The position numbers and the translations under genes were made by a program. Under the pieces are notes generated by a model. The model saw only the letters and a list, made by a program, of their open reading frames with translations. It was not told where the DNA came from and made no database searches. 30,572 nucleotides of DNA from Basidiobolus ranarum (taxonomy: Eukaryota; Basidiobolomycota; Basidiobolomycetes; Basidiobolales). Shown here one piece after another: positions 10,857 through 22,228 of this stretch. The stretch is taken from positions 1 to 30,572 of the forward strand of contig JASJQH010000098.1 of NCBI GenBank assembly GCA_040143965.1, written 5' to 3'. How positions within the stretch are numbered: the stretch's first letter is position 1; every line of letters starts with the position of its first letter.

Positions 10857-13800
10857 TTAGTAAGGCTTCACCATATCCTTGTAATAAAACTCATTAAAGT
10901 CCAATCTTAATCTCAACGATTTCAAGTATTCGTCATGTCGATTGGACAAGTTGTCAATCAGTGAGGAAATATGCTCCTAGAAACCTGGTGGTTAATAAAC
11001 ATGGTATTTGCATGGAAGTGGATGTTGATCCTTACTTTGAAAATATGCGAAACTTCAAATAGTTCCGCACGTATAGGAATTAGCTCTTCATCCTCCAGTT
11101 CCAAATCAGAATCCTCGTCTGAAAGATTCGCTGCCGATCTTCCGGGTTCGACAGTTGTTTGTGTATATCTGTATAGCTTGTCCTAAGTGGTGGATATACA
11201 TGCAATATCATCAGTTTCGCAGTATCAGAAAGTATTCAGAAGGGCAACATACCTGAACATGACGGAATCGAAGCATTGTTTCGAATATTTGACTAAGAAG
11301 CTTCAGGATAACTGACTGATAACAAAGTAACATGATTTGATCCATTAACACCATCAATGCTGTTCGTAAATTAAGGAAACATTCTTACTTGAGAGGACTC
11401 CAAGAAAAGTCTATTTGTAATTCTGTTCAGATATGCATAATGTGCATTGATCAGAGAGTCAAGGTCGCCTGATTTACTCTGTACAAACTTTTGTAAGTCA
11501 TCCCATGAGCATTCCAAAACTTCAAAGAGTACATAGCATTGGAACTGGTAGATGAAATGGATCATCTCTTCACAGATCAAGTAACTCTGTTGGAACTCTG
11601 GACGGATTTCTAGAACAACAATCAAGTCAGTATTCACGCGGTGGCATCCAAGTAACACCACGTCCTACCAGATTTCTTCCGTTGATTATGAGTGCATGTG
11701 ATCTGTCGACGCCATCCATCATTTAGGGTGAATTCCACTCGCTTTAGCCTCCACAAGAATTTGAAAATCTTTGAGTACTGATCCATAGCTTGCTTGGTGA
11801 GGATAGTACTAATGGGCGAATCCACATAGTAAGTCATGTTGAAGCTACTCCAACCATCTCCATCCGCTTCGTCATCATCCTAATGCGAATTAGCCATAGG
11901 TTTCATTAAGAAATGGTAAAGTATGAGTACCTTGGAAACTTCAGCAATCAAACGGTGAAGAATATCGGCATCCTCGTACTGAGCATTCGAGCCGCGAATA
12001 GCTCCTTCCAGTATAGAGGATAGATTATGAGCGTATATGGATGCGACAGGCTTTGACAGCTCGGGCCTAGAATAAACATTAGTACTCGAGATGCTTAGCG
12101 ATGCAGCGTAGGAAACTCACATGATGGACTCCATGAGATAATGGGCGAAATCTCCCTGAGAAAGGAACACATAACGCTTCAGCGCTAGAAGCTGTGTCTC
12201 CAATTTAAACTTGTCAAAGAGCACCTCCAAGATCTTCTTGTTGATCAGATCGTATGTTTGATCAATGCGAGATTCAATGAGAGTCATATCACTATATTTA
12301 AGGTCTATTGGATGATCGAGGTCAATTCATCGAAGACTGTGCATTTCACTTCAATATGTGCTCACCTTCCGTATCGTTTGCTCTCACTTGATTGTTCATC
12401 AAAACCTCTTCTTGACAGCTGTGACGGATGAAATTCAAGGATTTACCGATGGAGAAGATCTAATAAGATGGTTTAGAATGTATATGCAGCATCAAGTGGT
12501 AACAGATTCACCAACCTTCTTGGCCAATTCATTACTTATGAATTCGGGAATCATGTTAGACCGCATAGTGTATTTCTTTTGCCAAAGATCTTGTTCGGTA
12601 AAGTCCGATTGGGCAACAAAGAACTCCTCATACGGATCTTCCAATTCTCCTTCGTAAATCCAACGATGAAGCATGTGAAAGAAAGGACGGGAAACCTATG
12701 TCGAGATGTCAATGATTAAGGCCGAAGGCATAGCAAGTGGGACAACTTACACTGTCTAGAATCTGATTGATAAACTGCTGTACAAATGGATCTCCATGAT
12801 CACCGAATGAGAATATCCTTGATACAAGTTCACCTCCAACAAACCCTAGAACAACAAAATACGGTTAAGTCTGAGTCCTTAATCTCAATACTGTGAGCAT
12901 TCGCTTGAGTACCTTTGCATGATTTAACTAGCATCCACATTAATTGCAACTTAAGGTATGGTTGGCGAGTCCACATATATAGTCGCTGAAGGGTTAGCCC
13001 TTTGGTCGAAATATTATCGTTAACATCCTCTGAGGATTTTGGCAACTGAGCTTCTAGCACCGCCACCAATTTATAATACTCAGAAAGCTCGCTTTGTAGA
13101 GCCGAGCAAAGGCTCTGCGGAGAAAAATCATCAAAACTCCGTTACAGGTGAAATATAGATCAAATATTTACCTGTTGAACGAGTCCACCGTAGGTATCTA
13201 CGTTCTCTTTAATATAGTTTTGAACATCGACGCATAGAATTCCAATCTTGCATATTTTCTCAGTGATTTTACGCCACGAGTGAGGAACTGATATCTATGT
13301 ATAAAGTTTGAATCAGGAAATGTGCTTGCACTTCCACTGATAAATTCATTCCAACCTTTTCATCAATCTCAAATGATGTCCGATTTGGGTCGTATTTGAG
13401 GTAACTGCCACTAATTCCTTGCATGACATAAATAATATCGCGTAGCAACAACGGCTCCGAAATATGTGCTTGATCGGAATTGGAAACTATATTTCATTGA
13501 AATTAAGCCGAGAACTGTAGCACCAGTCAAAGAATAAATGTGCACGTCTTACCGGTTGGTCGAGGATTAACACGCTTCTCGATTGGAAGAGCAGTCGACA
13601 AAGTTTTGCTGAAGTTATCAAAAGAGTTGGTTGGGCGAACGGTCTGATTAGACATGTACGATTCTTCAGGTGTGGCGACTGAAGAATTATTTAACGGTAG
13701 TAGAGATTTAGGAATACTCTGTACATAAAATGGTCAATCAGCTATGACCTAGTCGTAACATAAATAGTTAAACTCTCACCGAAGATTGAAATACTGGTGG

Positions 13801-14335
13801 TTCCTCTAAATTGGATTGTTCACTAACTAAGTGCAGGAAACCTAGAAGTTCACTTTTACGGGAAACTTCAGACTTTTGAGGAGAAATATTAAGGAATTTA
13901 GTATCATTATACTACAACTAAATACAGATTCAATGACCTACTCGCGATACAAAAAGATTCAAGAGTCTATTTAACTCTAAAGATTTCTGGTTATCTCCAA
14001 GATTAGCCACTTAATAAAGAAAGAGTAAATTCGTGGACAAATAACCAAAGTGTCAAATGTATATTGTAAACTAACCCTTCCTCCTCATCTTTTCAGTTAT
14101 GTAAGTATCGTTTAAAGAATTTCCAGGTAGTCGACTGTTTGAAATATTTTTAAGGAAGAGGTAATGGCGAAGGAGACATTGAATAAAAACAATAATACCT
14201 TCCTAATAGACGAGTACATAATCTAAAAGTACGAGAGCTAGCTGAGCGACGATCCTCAGGAACATATAAAGAGACTAACTCTCGTAAAGTACTCACAATG
14301 AGATCTTCTTTAGAATGAATAACTTGCATGCCCAT
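10857..14335 (-). CDS. SPC98: Gamma-tubulin complex component 3 (Spc98/Alp6)
   Basis: Subunit of the gamma-tubulin small complex that nucleates microtubules at the spindle pole body. I traced 18 exons: 14199-14335, 14076-14134, 13942-14009, 13780-13911, 13553-13718, 13356-13486, 13172-13294, 12913-13114, 12751-12845, 12516-12695, 12366-12459, 12121-12304, 11931-12066, 11669-11879, 11389-11609, 11253-11315, 11036-11182, 10857-10976. They give 822 aa in frame. GCP3-type landmarks: SEPLLLRDIIYVMQGI (gamma-ring N-terminal motif), LHRWIYEGELEDPYEEFF, SIGKSLNFIR, GDFAHYLMESIMPELSKP, YVDSPISTILT, FKFLWRLKRVEF, YVLFEVLECSWDDLQ, and the C-terminal LRLRLDFNEFYY. These match GCP3 better than GCP2. The N-terminus is Ser-rich and poorly conserved. 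Small exons (59-68 nt) near the start are the least certain part. Confidence 0.94.
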
Positions 14336-14723
14336 AATTATTCAAGGAAGAACATCCAAATAATACCAAGTTGATTTTGTTAAATGTACTTACTCAAATC
14401 AAAGTAAACAAACAAAAATAATCGAATTTTCATTCTTGTTCGATATCTGAAAAATTCGATTACGATAAATTACCTGATACACGACTCAAGAAAGAGTTGA
14501 TTAAGCATTACTCAACTGGATTCAATAAACGGGTAATCTAAGCATTTTCACACTAGGACTAATATTAACTACTTATTTTTGCTACAAAAGTAGAAAGTGT
14601 ATTTACTCTGAACTAATCAAATACTCATAAATTTTTTAAACGAAAAACATCTGAATCTTAACCTTTCTCTGAATAGCTTCTTGTCAGTTTGTTAAGGGCT
14701 CTTCACAATAAATAGTTACTTAA
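14336..14723. promoter_or_regulatory. Divergent promoter: GCP3 (-) / CWF19 (+)
   Basis: 388 bp between divergent starts, so it should contain both promoters. It is very AT-rich. No tRNA, repeat or named factor site is clear. Confidence 0.5.
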
Positions 14724-16913
14724 ATGAGTGACGGTCACAAGCACAAGCATGGAAAAGAAAAACACCACAAAAAAGACAGAGATCACGACAGAGAACACAA
14801 GTCAAAGAAGCACCATAAAGATAGATCCTCTAAGGAGCATAAGCGACATAAACGTTCCGAGCGGGACCGCAGAGGAAAAGAGGAAGATGTAAGTGAATCA
14901 GAAATGGTTTGGGTTGAAAAAGAACCACTAAATGTAGGAAATCCCATTGGTGTGGACAGCTCTATTCTTGACTCTAATACAAATGTAGAGGCCACACCCG
15001 ATAACACCTCTGCTGCTGCACGACATTCTTGGATGGAAGAAGTTACTGGGTTTGAAGAATTTGTATTTACCGGCGGTGCAGGCAAGAGTCATAGAAGCGA
15101 GATGGATAGAAAGAGAAAGGAACGTGATGAAGAGCGTAGAAAGGCTATTGAACAGGTAACATAACTTATAATCTAGCCAACTGCGGAGAACGATCTTTAC
15201 TTACTTGCATGTTCGAATTTAGCCAGCTGTAAGTGAACGTGAGCTTAATGTTTATTTAAAAGAGGGTAGACATGTAGATGATTATTCTGAAGAAGGTATT
15301 TATTTGTATATATTTAATATTTTGTCCGAGTTTATCTAACTGAACAATCCTGTAGAGCAAACTGCATTTGAAATTGGCGACTCCGGTTCTTCTTGGAGAA
15401 TGTCAAAATTAAAGCGAATTGTAGAAAGGTCGCAGGAAGAAAACATTCCTATGGAGCAACTAGGCTATGATCAATTTGGGGTTTGTTTTCAACTGATTGT
15501 TGTTTTTTACGACATTCCATCTAACAAAGTTGCTTTTAGTCCATTGAAGAGTTTGAACGAGTGCTTGAAGAGCGTGAAGTATTGGATCAAAGAGCAAGTA
15601 AGGGGCGGGCGGCATACATCGACGATTATTTCAACCGTAAATTGTTAGAAGAGAAACGCTCGCAATTCGCTGAAAATCAATATAAAGAAACAAAACAGTA
15701 TGATACATCTGCACAAATAGCGAAAACCAGTGTGGATAGTAAGCCTACGTTGTCACAAAATGAGCTAAATAAGCTCAAATCCCAGGCCATGAAGGCTAGA
15801 CTCATGGGTATGGCCAATGCTGACGAGCTGGAAGATCAATACGAATACGAAAAGGCGAGAGCCGCTAACCCTGAGATAAGCCGTAGCAATGACCCTGTAC
15901 CTTCAAAAGAAAATGTCGTAGTTCTACCTACATTTGATAGTCGCGGACGAATGCTAGACATAGGCTCATCATCTCGACCCTCCCCGGGGAACAAGAGAAA
16001 GAACCCTAATTCGGAAGCAAACATAGACATCGCCTCAATGCTGAGGGAAGAAAAATATGGCAATTCGCGAAACATGGATATGGAGCTTGCCAAACGGATT
16101 TCACGTGATACCGCTTATAAAGATGACTTGGATTATATGGACCAAAATGCGGATAAAATGGCTACATTCAAGAAAATGACCGATTCCCAAAAGCGAGATT
16201 TTGCAGTGCACGATTACAAAAAATCTCAGTCAGTTCTTGAAAAATGCGATTACTGCTATCAAGAATCCAATCCACCCCGAGTACCTGTGGTTTCACTTGG
16301 CGTCAAGACCTACTTAGCACTACCAAATTATGAAGAATTACTACCCGGTCACTGCCTAATTGTACCTACCCAACATTGTCTCAGTACACTTGAGTGTGAA
16401 GATGACGTATGGGACGAGATTCGGAATTTCATGAAATGCCTAATTCAAATGCACGCGAAGAACAACCAGGGAGTGATCTTCATGGAGACAGTTATGAATC
16501 TGAGCTGGCACAAACACACAGTGATCGAATGTATTCCTGTTGCCTGGGAGTTGTTTGAAGACGCACCTGCTTATTTCAGAGAGGCTATTCTATCAAGTGA
16601 GGGAGAGTGGACACAACATAAGAAGCTTATTGACACTTCCAAGAACGGATTCAGACGTTCGCTCACCGAGAACTTGCCTTTCTTTCATGTTTGGTTCACT
16701 CCAGACAAAGGCTACGGACACGTGATTGAGGATGACAAAGATTTCCCCAAATGGTTTGGAAAAGAAGTTATTGCTGGAATGTGCGATGTTCCACCCAATC
16801 TATATCGTCGTCCCAAACGTATACCACAGCAAGAAGCCCCTCATAGAGTACAGAGCTTCCTTAAACAATGGAAGCCCTGGGATTGGACAAAGATGCTGGA
16901 AGAAGAGAACTAA
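14724..16913 (+). CDS. CWF19: CWF19-like spliceosome-associated protein
   Basis: Nuclear protein of the late spliceosome / intron-lariat complex (S. pombe Cwf19, human CWF19L2, partner of the debranching step). Four exons: 14724-15155, 15223-15295, 15356-15480, 15540-16913; 667 aa, close to the S. pombe protein. The first 55 residues are a Lys/His/Arg/Asp-rich low-complexity tail with likely nuclear-localisation function. The middle is helical and charged (QLGYDQFGSIEEFERVLEER). The C-terminal third holds CwfJ domain 1 (CDYCYQESNPPRVPVVSLG, YLALPNYEELLPGHCLIVPT, VIFMETVMNLSWHKHTVIEC) and CwfJ domain 2 (FFHVWFTPDKGYGHVIED, FPKWFGKEVIAGM). The GHCLIVP and HKHTVIEC strands belong to the HIT-like fold. 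The head-to-head neighbour is GCP3. Confidence 0.96.
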
Positions 16914-18187
16914 CGCCTCTTTCGAGATGACACCATGAAGACTTGGTGTAGCCAACCTGTAACAAATCTTGCAATAAATACTATCTCGAGTCCATTTCCT
17001 CATTACCCCACCCCTTGCATGGATTAGAATTACAAATTGTTGTAGCTGGGCACAGAACCAATGTCTGGTAGAAGTGTATTACTCGGCGTGAGAAGTACAT
17101 ATTAAGCTTTATGTGAGGTCGTATTTCTGCTCACTGATTGGACCCATTGCTCTAAGTACTAACTCTGAATGATATGTTCCTGATGGAAACCAGGGCCGTA
17201 GTGGGACAAAGTCCAGATAAATAGCATGCTTATAATAATCACAAACAAGCTGTTTAATACTTAAGTAGGGGCGAGGAGTACGTGTTAGTAATGAATGCAT
17301 CGACATGAACCTGCTTAGATGGCAAACTAAATATAGCAGGAGTTAATATAACTAGACTGATATGCCCAGATCGAGTGGGGAATTGTTTGAGCACTAGAGG
17401 GGAAATGGGTAGGAAGGTAGGATTGTATACAGTGTTTGGATAGTACATTGGATTATACATATTAATAACGTGCAACATAAATTGGTAGATTCGGATTGTA
17501 AATATAGAAATGCTCCATTGGACCCTGCCATTCGCACTCGTAGATAAATGTCTCGATTCCTAATGGACGAATGCAGCAGGAGCCATGGCGGTGTTGTTAC
17601 AGCGCAATTGATCATTGGATGCAGAGCTCTCTTACAATTGACGAACCAGCATTGGCCCAAAAGCTTATATAGATGATAAGTATGCTAGAACAGACTGTTG
17701 CCTTTTGCGTCAGCTTCAGGTACTGGAATCTAGATAAATATACGTAAGTTTTAGAATTATCTCTCCTCTTTTTGGCCCATTAAGTCACCCGATCAAGATT
17801 TTGGAACTATTTGTACTACATGTGGATTTCAGGTATTCGGAAACTCTGAAGGATGGAGCGTTCAGGCTTGTTTCTGTCATGTATATAAGCTTTTCACTGT
17901 ATCAAATCGATTAATGTATTGGTGTAGATAAAGTTCTACACTGCATATAATCTCCATTAGGATTAATACTACACCTGCTTTGAAATTTCATCTGTCTTTG
18001 TTTTGCTTCTTTCCTTATATTTATTTAACACACATATTATATATTTCCGACAAAGTTTTACCGCCTTTTTAGTGCATAGTTTTCCCTTTGAAGAGTAAGA
18101 GAGTTCTCCGGTGTATACCAGTATCCTCTTTCAAAATACCCCTACTATACATACACATACTTTGTCATTTTTCCGTCTGAACATAAT
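16914..18187. other. 1.27-kb gene-poor spacer upstream of APP1
   Basis: The longest stretch without a supported gene between two genes. Its left end is the CWF19 3' UTR. The right end (about 17990-18187) is pyrimidine-rich with TATA-like AT runs near 18015-18050, fitting an APP1 promoter and leader. Overlapping minus-strand frames (about 16800-17660) show no domain, no composition bias and no plausible splice links. No tRNA B box or snRNA core was found. A noncoding transcript or a long promoter is possible but unproven. Confidence 0.45.
16973..16978 (+). terminator. AATAAA poly(A) signal of CWF19
   Basis: AATAAA 60 nt past the CWF19 stop at 16913. Just before it, ACACCA (16930-16935) and TGGTGT (16944-16949) can pair as a small hairpin. 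The position suits a 3'-end signal. Confidence 0.55.
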
Positions 18188-19884
18188 ATGGAAATTCAAA
18201 CTGAATCCGAAGGCTACACTAGTTCAGCTTCCCTCAAAAGTCCTTCTTCTCCAAGTAGACCAAAGCGCTCTTCCACTTTTCCTTTAGAGTCAAGCATGCA
18301 CGCAATTGACTCACCTGTATATACCTCTGGCTATCAAACCTGGCACAACACTGGTTCCGCTCCTAACATTGCTACGAATATTGATAATGAAGTCACGGAA
18401 AAACAGGAGCATGTACTTTCCCATTTGAAACGAGAATGCCTTGTATTTCCTTCATATGCCAAACGTACTATTGGTAAGACTTTAAGTAGTTTGATATAAG
18501 TAGTCGTTTGACACTAACTTGAAACCTTCTTTTATCTCTTAAACAGACGAAAACGGAAATCCTGCTTGGGTGATTCGAATTCGAGGTTGGGCTTTCTCAG
18601 TCAAGGGTAATCGAAAGAAAAAATTAATGTTGGGTCGGTATTCAGAAAATTTATGTTGGTGGTTTTAGTGTCTCATTCTTATATTATTTTCAAAATTTAG
18701 GTTTGGCAAGAACACTAGCAGGTGTATCAAGAAAGCAGGATACCAATATCAATTTGGAGACTAGAGCTCGCTTGTTTATGGCCTCTAACGCTCGCAACTT
18801 AGATCTCAATCTTTCTGTCGTCGGTCTCTCACACGCTTCTCATATGATGCTCAGTGGCGACGCTGAACAAAACGTTCAACCACCTTCGGAATATGCCATC
18901 CAAACACCAACACGTGCCATAAATGGGCATTTTTCAACAACCTTATCAGTACCTTGTAAATTAGTGGAATCTTGGGGAATACTTGACCCGGCTGGAGTGA
19001 GGAAATTATTGAAAATTCGGGCCGACGCTGATGAGTTGTGTAAGTACTTTCATTAATTCGATCATTTAAAATAGAAATTCAGTCTAATCGGGAAAACCCA
19101 TATTCACATCTATCTCTACCTTTTAGGTGATACATCTTTCGGATTTGTAAATTTAGTCGAACCAGAAGGAGTTTCAGTAATATCAGATATCGATGATACT
19201 ATCAAACATTCCAACGTTTTTCTTGGCGCTAAAGCGGTCTTATCTAATACCTTTCTAAAGGAGTTAACTTCGGTTTCTGGAATGGCTAACATATATCATT
19301 ATTGGTGGTTAAAAGGCGTCTCTATACACTATGTTAGTAATTCCCCTTGGGAACTTTTACCTACTCTGGAGTCTTTCTTTCATCAGCACACATTCCCAGT
19401 TGGAAGTGCTCATTTGAAATTAATGGACCGAATAGGGAAACTATGGCAACCCGCGGATGTTGGTAAACGTGAGGCAATCATTGAGATACTCAAAGATTTT
19501 CCAAAACGAAAGTTCATCTTAGTGGGAGATTCAGGTGAATTGGATATGGAGTTATATGCTGGATTAGCACGTCAATATCCCGATCAAATTATCAAGATTT
19601 TTATTAGAGATGTGACTACTCCACGCTTGAGTCAACGAATTGCTGAGAAGATGAAAGCTAGTCGGGCTAAACTTGGTCATAGTCTGAACTTCAATCGTAC
19701 AACCAGTTCCGACTCGATAAAGTCATATTCTTCCACTCTAACCAAGTTTCAAGCTCGCGTAGAGCTGGTCTTTGAAGGGCTGGACCCAGATATGTGGACC
19801 TTATTCCAAGATTCTGATGAATTGTTGATGTGTGAGAAAGTGAGAGCGTCAGTGTTTGGATGTCACAAGGCCTCGAAAGATTAA
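18188..19884 (+). CDS. APP1: App1-type phosphatidate phosphatase
   Basis: Mg-dependent phosphatidate phosphatase of actin patches and endocytic membranes (yeast App1), making diacylglycerol from phosphatidate. Four exons: 18188-18473, 18547-18633, 18701-19039, 19127-19884; 489 aa, somewhat shorter than yeast App1. A Ser/Pro-rich N-terminus leads to a beta-rich domain (WVIRIRGWAFSVKG), then the catalytic HAD-like domain: DIDDT (DxDxT nucleophile motif, about 258-262) followed by IKHSNVFLGAK, HYVSNSPWELLPTL, and FILVGDSGELDMELY. The motif set is complete, so activity is likely. The second intron uses a weak donor (GTCGGT), but only this choice keeps frame. The C-terminal tail is short and lacks the long proline-rich region of the yeast protein. 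Confidence 0.94.
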
Positions 19885-20208
19885 CTAAATATATTACGCA
19901 AACACCTCCCATCCCTCTCTCGCGTCATAAAACTGAATTGCTATTTCTTGCACATTCTACATATATCAAGTCGAATTCACGAATATTTCACTTGGTTTGT
20001 ATTTTATCCAAAAGTAAGGAACAGATATGTTTTAATTCTAGTTTAGAAATATTAGTGCGCATTGTTATATTGAAATCCTCCCATATAAAATTAATCTCCA
20101 AGAAATACTCATCAAATATACATTAATACTCACACAATGTCACGCGTTGCATATTCTTATTCGTATTTGTACCAGTAAACCTCGTTTACTACTGCTTATA
20201 TGTTACGC
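19885..20208. other. Convergent 3' spacer APP1 / ZWF1
   Basis: 324 bp between the stops of two convergent genes. AT-rich, presumably both 3' UTRs. No canonical AATAAA is evident close to either stop, and nothing else is recognised. Confidence 0.45.
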
Positions 20209-22002
20209 TTAAACCTTGGATTTGTTACTGGGCTCGTCCCATATATACAGCTGTTGATCTCTCTTAAATCCATATTTTTCTATGAAGGAGTTCACCTCTA
20301 CAGGCCCGCGGGACCCATAAGCATATTTGATCGGTTCAATCTTTTCCTTGTCGATTTGGTTTAGAATTGGGGTAAGGATTTTCCAAGCGGCATCCAGTTC
20401 ATCGTCTCGAACAAAGTTTGTGTGATCGCCACTAAATGCATCTAACAAAAGCGCTTCGTAAGCTTCTGGGATTTTAGAATCAGGAAATCTACGATTGTAA
20501 GTCAGATCCAGTTCGGATATCAATATATCCATGGAAAGACCAGGCTTTTTGTTCATCATCTTCATGTAAACCGCCTCATCTGGCTGTACACGGATCACCA
20601 ACTCGTTGCGGGATAGATTTGCAAACATCGGGTCCTGAACATCACGGAGTTGAATTCGAACTTCCGTTTTCAATTGATCAAGTGCTTTACCAGATTTCAG
20701 AACAAATGGTACTCCTTTCCAACGGTTATTTTCAATGAACAAGGTTAACGCGGCAAATGTAGGTGTGATAGAGTCATCTGGGACTGTTTTGTCCTCACGA
20801 TATCCATTCTTTACGCCATCCTCTGATCCAATATATTGTCCTAGTAAAATGTCCTCTTTCCTTATTGGCTTTACACTCTTTAGAAGATCGACTTTTGCAT
20901 CGCGAATGTGTTCGGAATCCAAGGACTTTGGTTTTTCCATAGCAAGGATGGAGAGGATTTGAAGTAAATGATTTTGCATGACGTCGCGAATAATCCCGTA
21001 TTCGTCAAAATATCCACCACGGCCCTCAGTACCAAATGGTTCCTTAAAAGTAATCTGAATGTTGTCAATGTAATCTTTACTCCACACTGCGCCCAGAAAG
21101 ATATTTGCAAATCTTAAAGTCATGATATTTTTTACCATTTCTTTGCCCAAATAATGATCAATACGGAAGATTTCTTCTTCTGTGAATAAATTTCCAAGGT
21201 CGTTTACTAATTTACGAGAAGATTCAGTATCCTTACCAAATGGTTTTTCCACAATCAAACGGTTAAATCCTTTCTTTGTATACAAGTGATGTTTGATATT
21301 CGTGGCTACTGTGGTAAATACCGAGGGTGGTAAAGCCATATAGAATAATCGATTTTTTCTATTGTGGTTGGTATGGTTTTCAAGTTCTTCAATAAAATTA
21401 TTCAACCTCTTAAATGGCTCAACTGCATCGTATTTTCCAGTAAAGTAATGTAAATTATTCAAGAATTCTTGAGTTTTCTTATTATCGGTTGGAGAGGAAT
21501 TCAAACTATGCTTGATATTTTCACGAAACTCTTCTGTTTTCAGTTTGGTACGTGCATAACCAACGATTTGGGTTTCTTCAGAGAGATATCCGGTTTGATA
21601 TAATCCATGAAGTGCTGGATAAATTTTTTTCTTGGCTAAATCTCCAGAAGCACCAAAAACTAGTTTGTTAATATAGAGAAGTAAAAAGGTTAACAAGGGT
21701 AAAAACAAGTAACAGCTAAGGAAACATTATCGAACGAGTTGATAAGATTAGTTGAACTAGCTATTAGACAAATCCATTTCAGACTGATTTAAACATACCT
21801 ATAATTACAGTATTTTCCTTGGATATTCCGGAACCCGAAGTCCGGAATATCTCCTTGAAAGCTACCTTGTTACAGAAGGTAAAGAGAAGTACGAGAATAA
21901 AGAAGAAGCGGCTTATTGTTGCGAGAATAGTAAGTACGCGAACTTACAAACAAGTCTTATATATTGGGATGAGCACAGATATATAGCTATCATTAACGTC
22001 AT
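20209..22002 (-). CDS. ZWF1: Glucose-6-phosphate 1-dehydrogenase
   Basis: Oxidises glucose-6-phosphate to 6-phosphogluconolactone with NADP+, the first step of the oxidative pentose phosphate pathway, in the cytosol. The main exon is 20209-21659. The upstream exon 21799-21861 supplies SKENTVII, so the dinucleotide-binding motif VIIVFGASGDLAKKK is rebuilt across the splice. Catalytic landmarks: RIDHYLGKEMVKN (about 205-217, the glucose-6-phosphate and catalytic His region), FKEPFGTEGRGGYFDEYGIIRDVMQ and VPFVLKSGKALD. The 63-nt exon has no ATG. The best first exon I find is 21948-22002 (donor GTAAGT), giving 522 aa in frame; ATG 21993 is an alternative start. The resulting N-terminus (MTLMIAIYL...) is unusual, so the start is uncertain while the enzyme call is not. 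Confidence 0.93.
21822..21851 (-). other. Perfect 11-bp inverted repeat, UUCG-capped hairpin in ZWF1 exon 2
   Basis: Arms 21822-21832 and 21841-21851 are exact reverse complements. On the minus (mRNA) strand the 8-nt loop reads CTTCGGGT, so the stem can be extended by a C-G pair closing a UUCG tetraloop, a very stable RNA cap. It fills almost half of the 63-nt exon and encodes part of the N-terminal linker before the NADP-binding motif. Confidence 0.75.
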
Positions 22003-22228
22003 TCCTAATTTTAAGTAACCTATTATAGTGCAAGAAAATATCCAACTGATGAAGAGTGTCTGTATGCTAGTTTGAATGCTATAGTATTTATGGCACCTTG
22101 TTGATTGAATATACTTAATTTATTTATTAGTGCTCACGATTTGAATAACGGAAACAAGCATTTAACTGCAGGAATAAGAGAATAGGAACCTGAAATAAAT
22201 ACCGGAATGATGATATAATTTAAAGAAA

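Noticed and set aside
16800-17660. Overlapping minus-strand frames in the long spacer
   Set aside because: Composition looks random, there is no recognisable motif, and no splice sites link them sensibly.
17760-17815. Faint similarity to the U2 snRNA 5' region (GATCAAG context)
   Set aside because: The conserved branch-site-recognition core and stem I cannot be matched; similarity is limited to a few bases.
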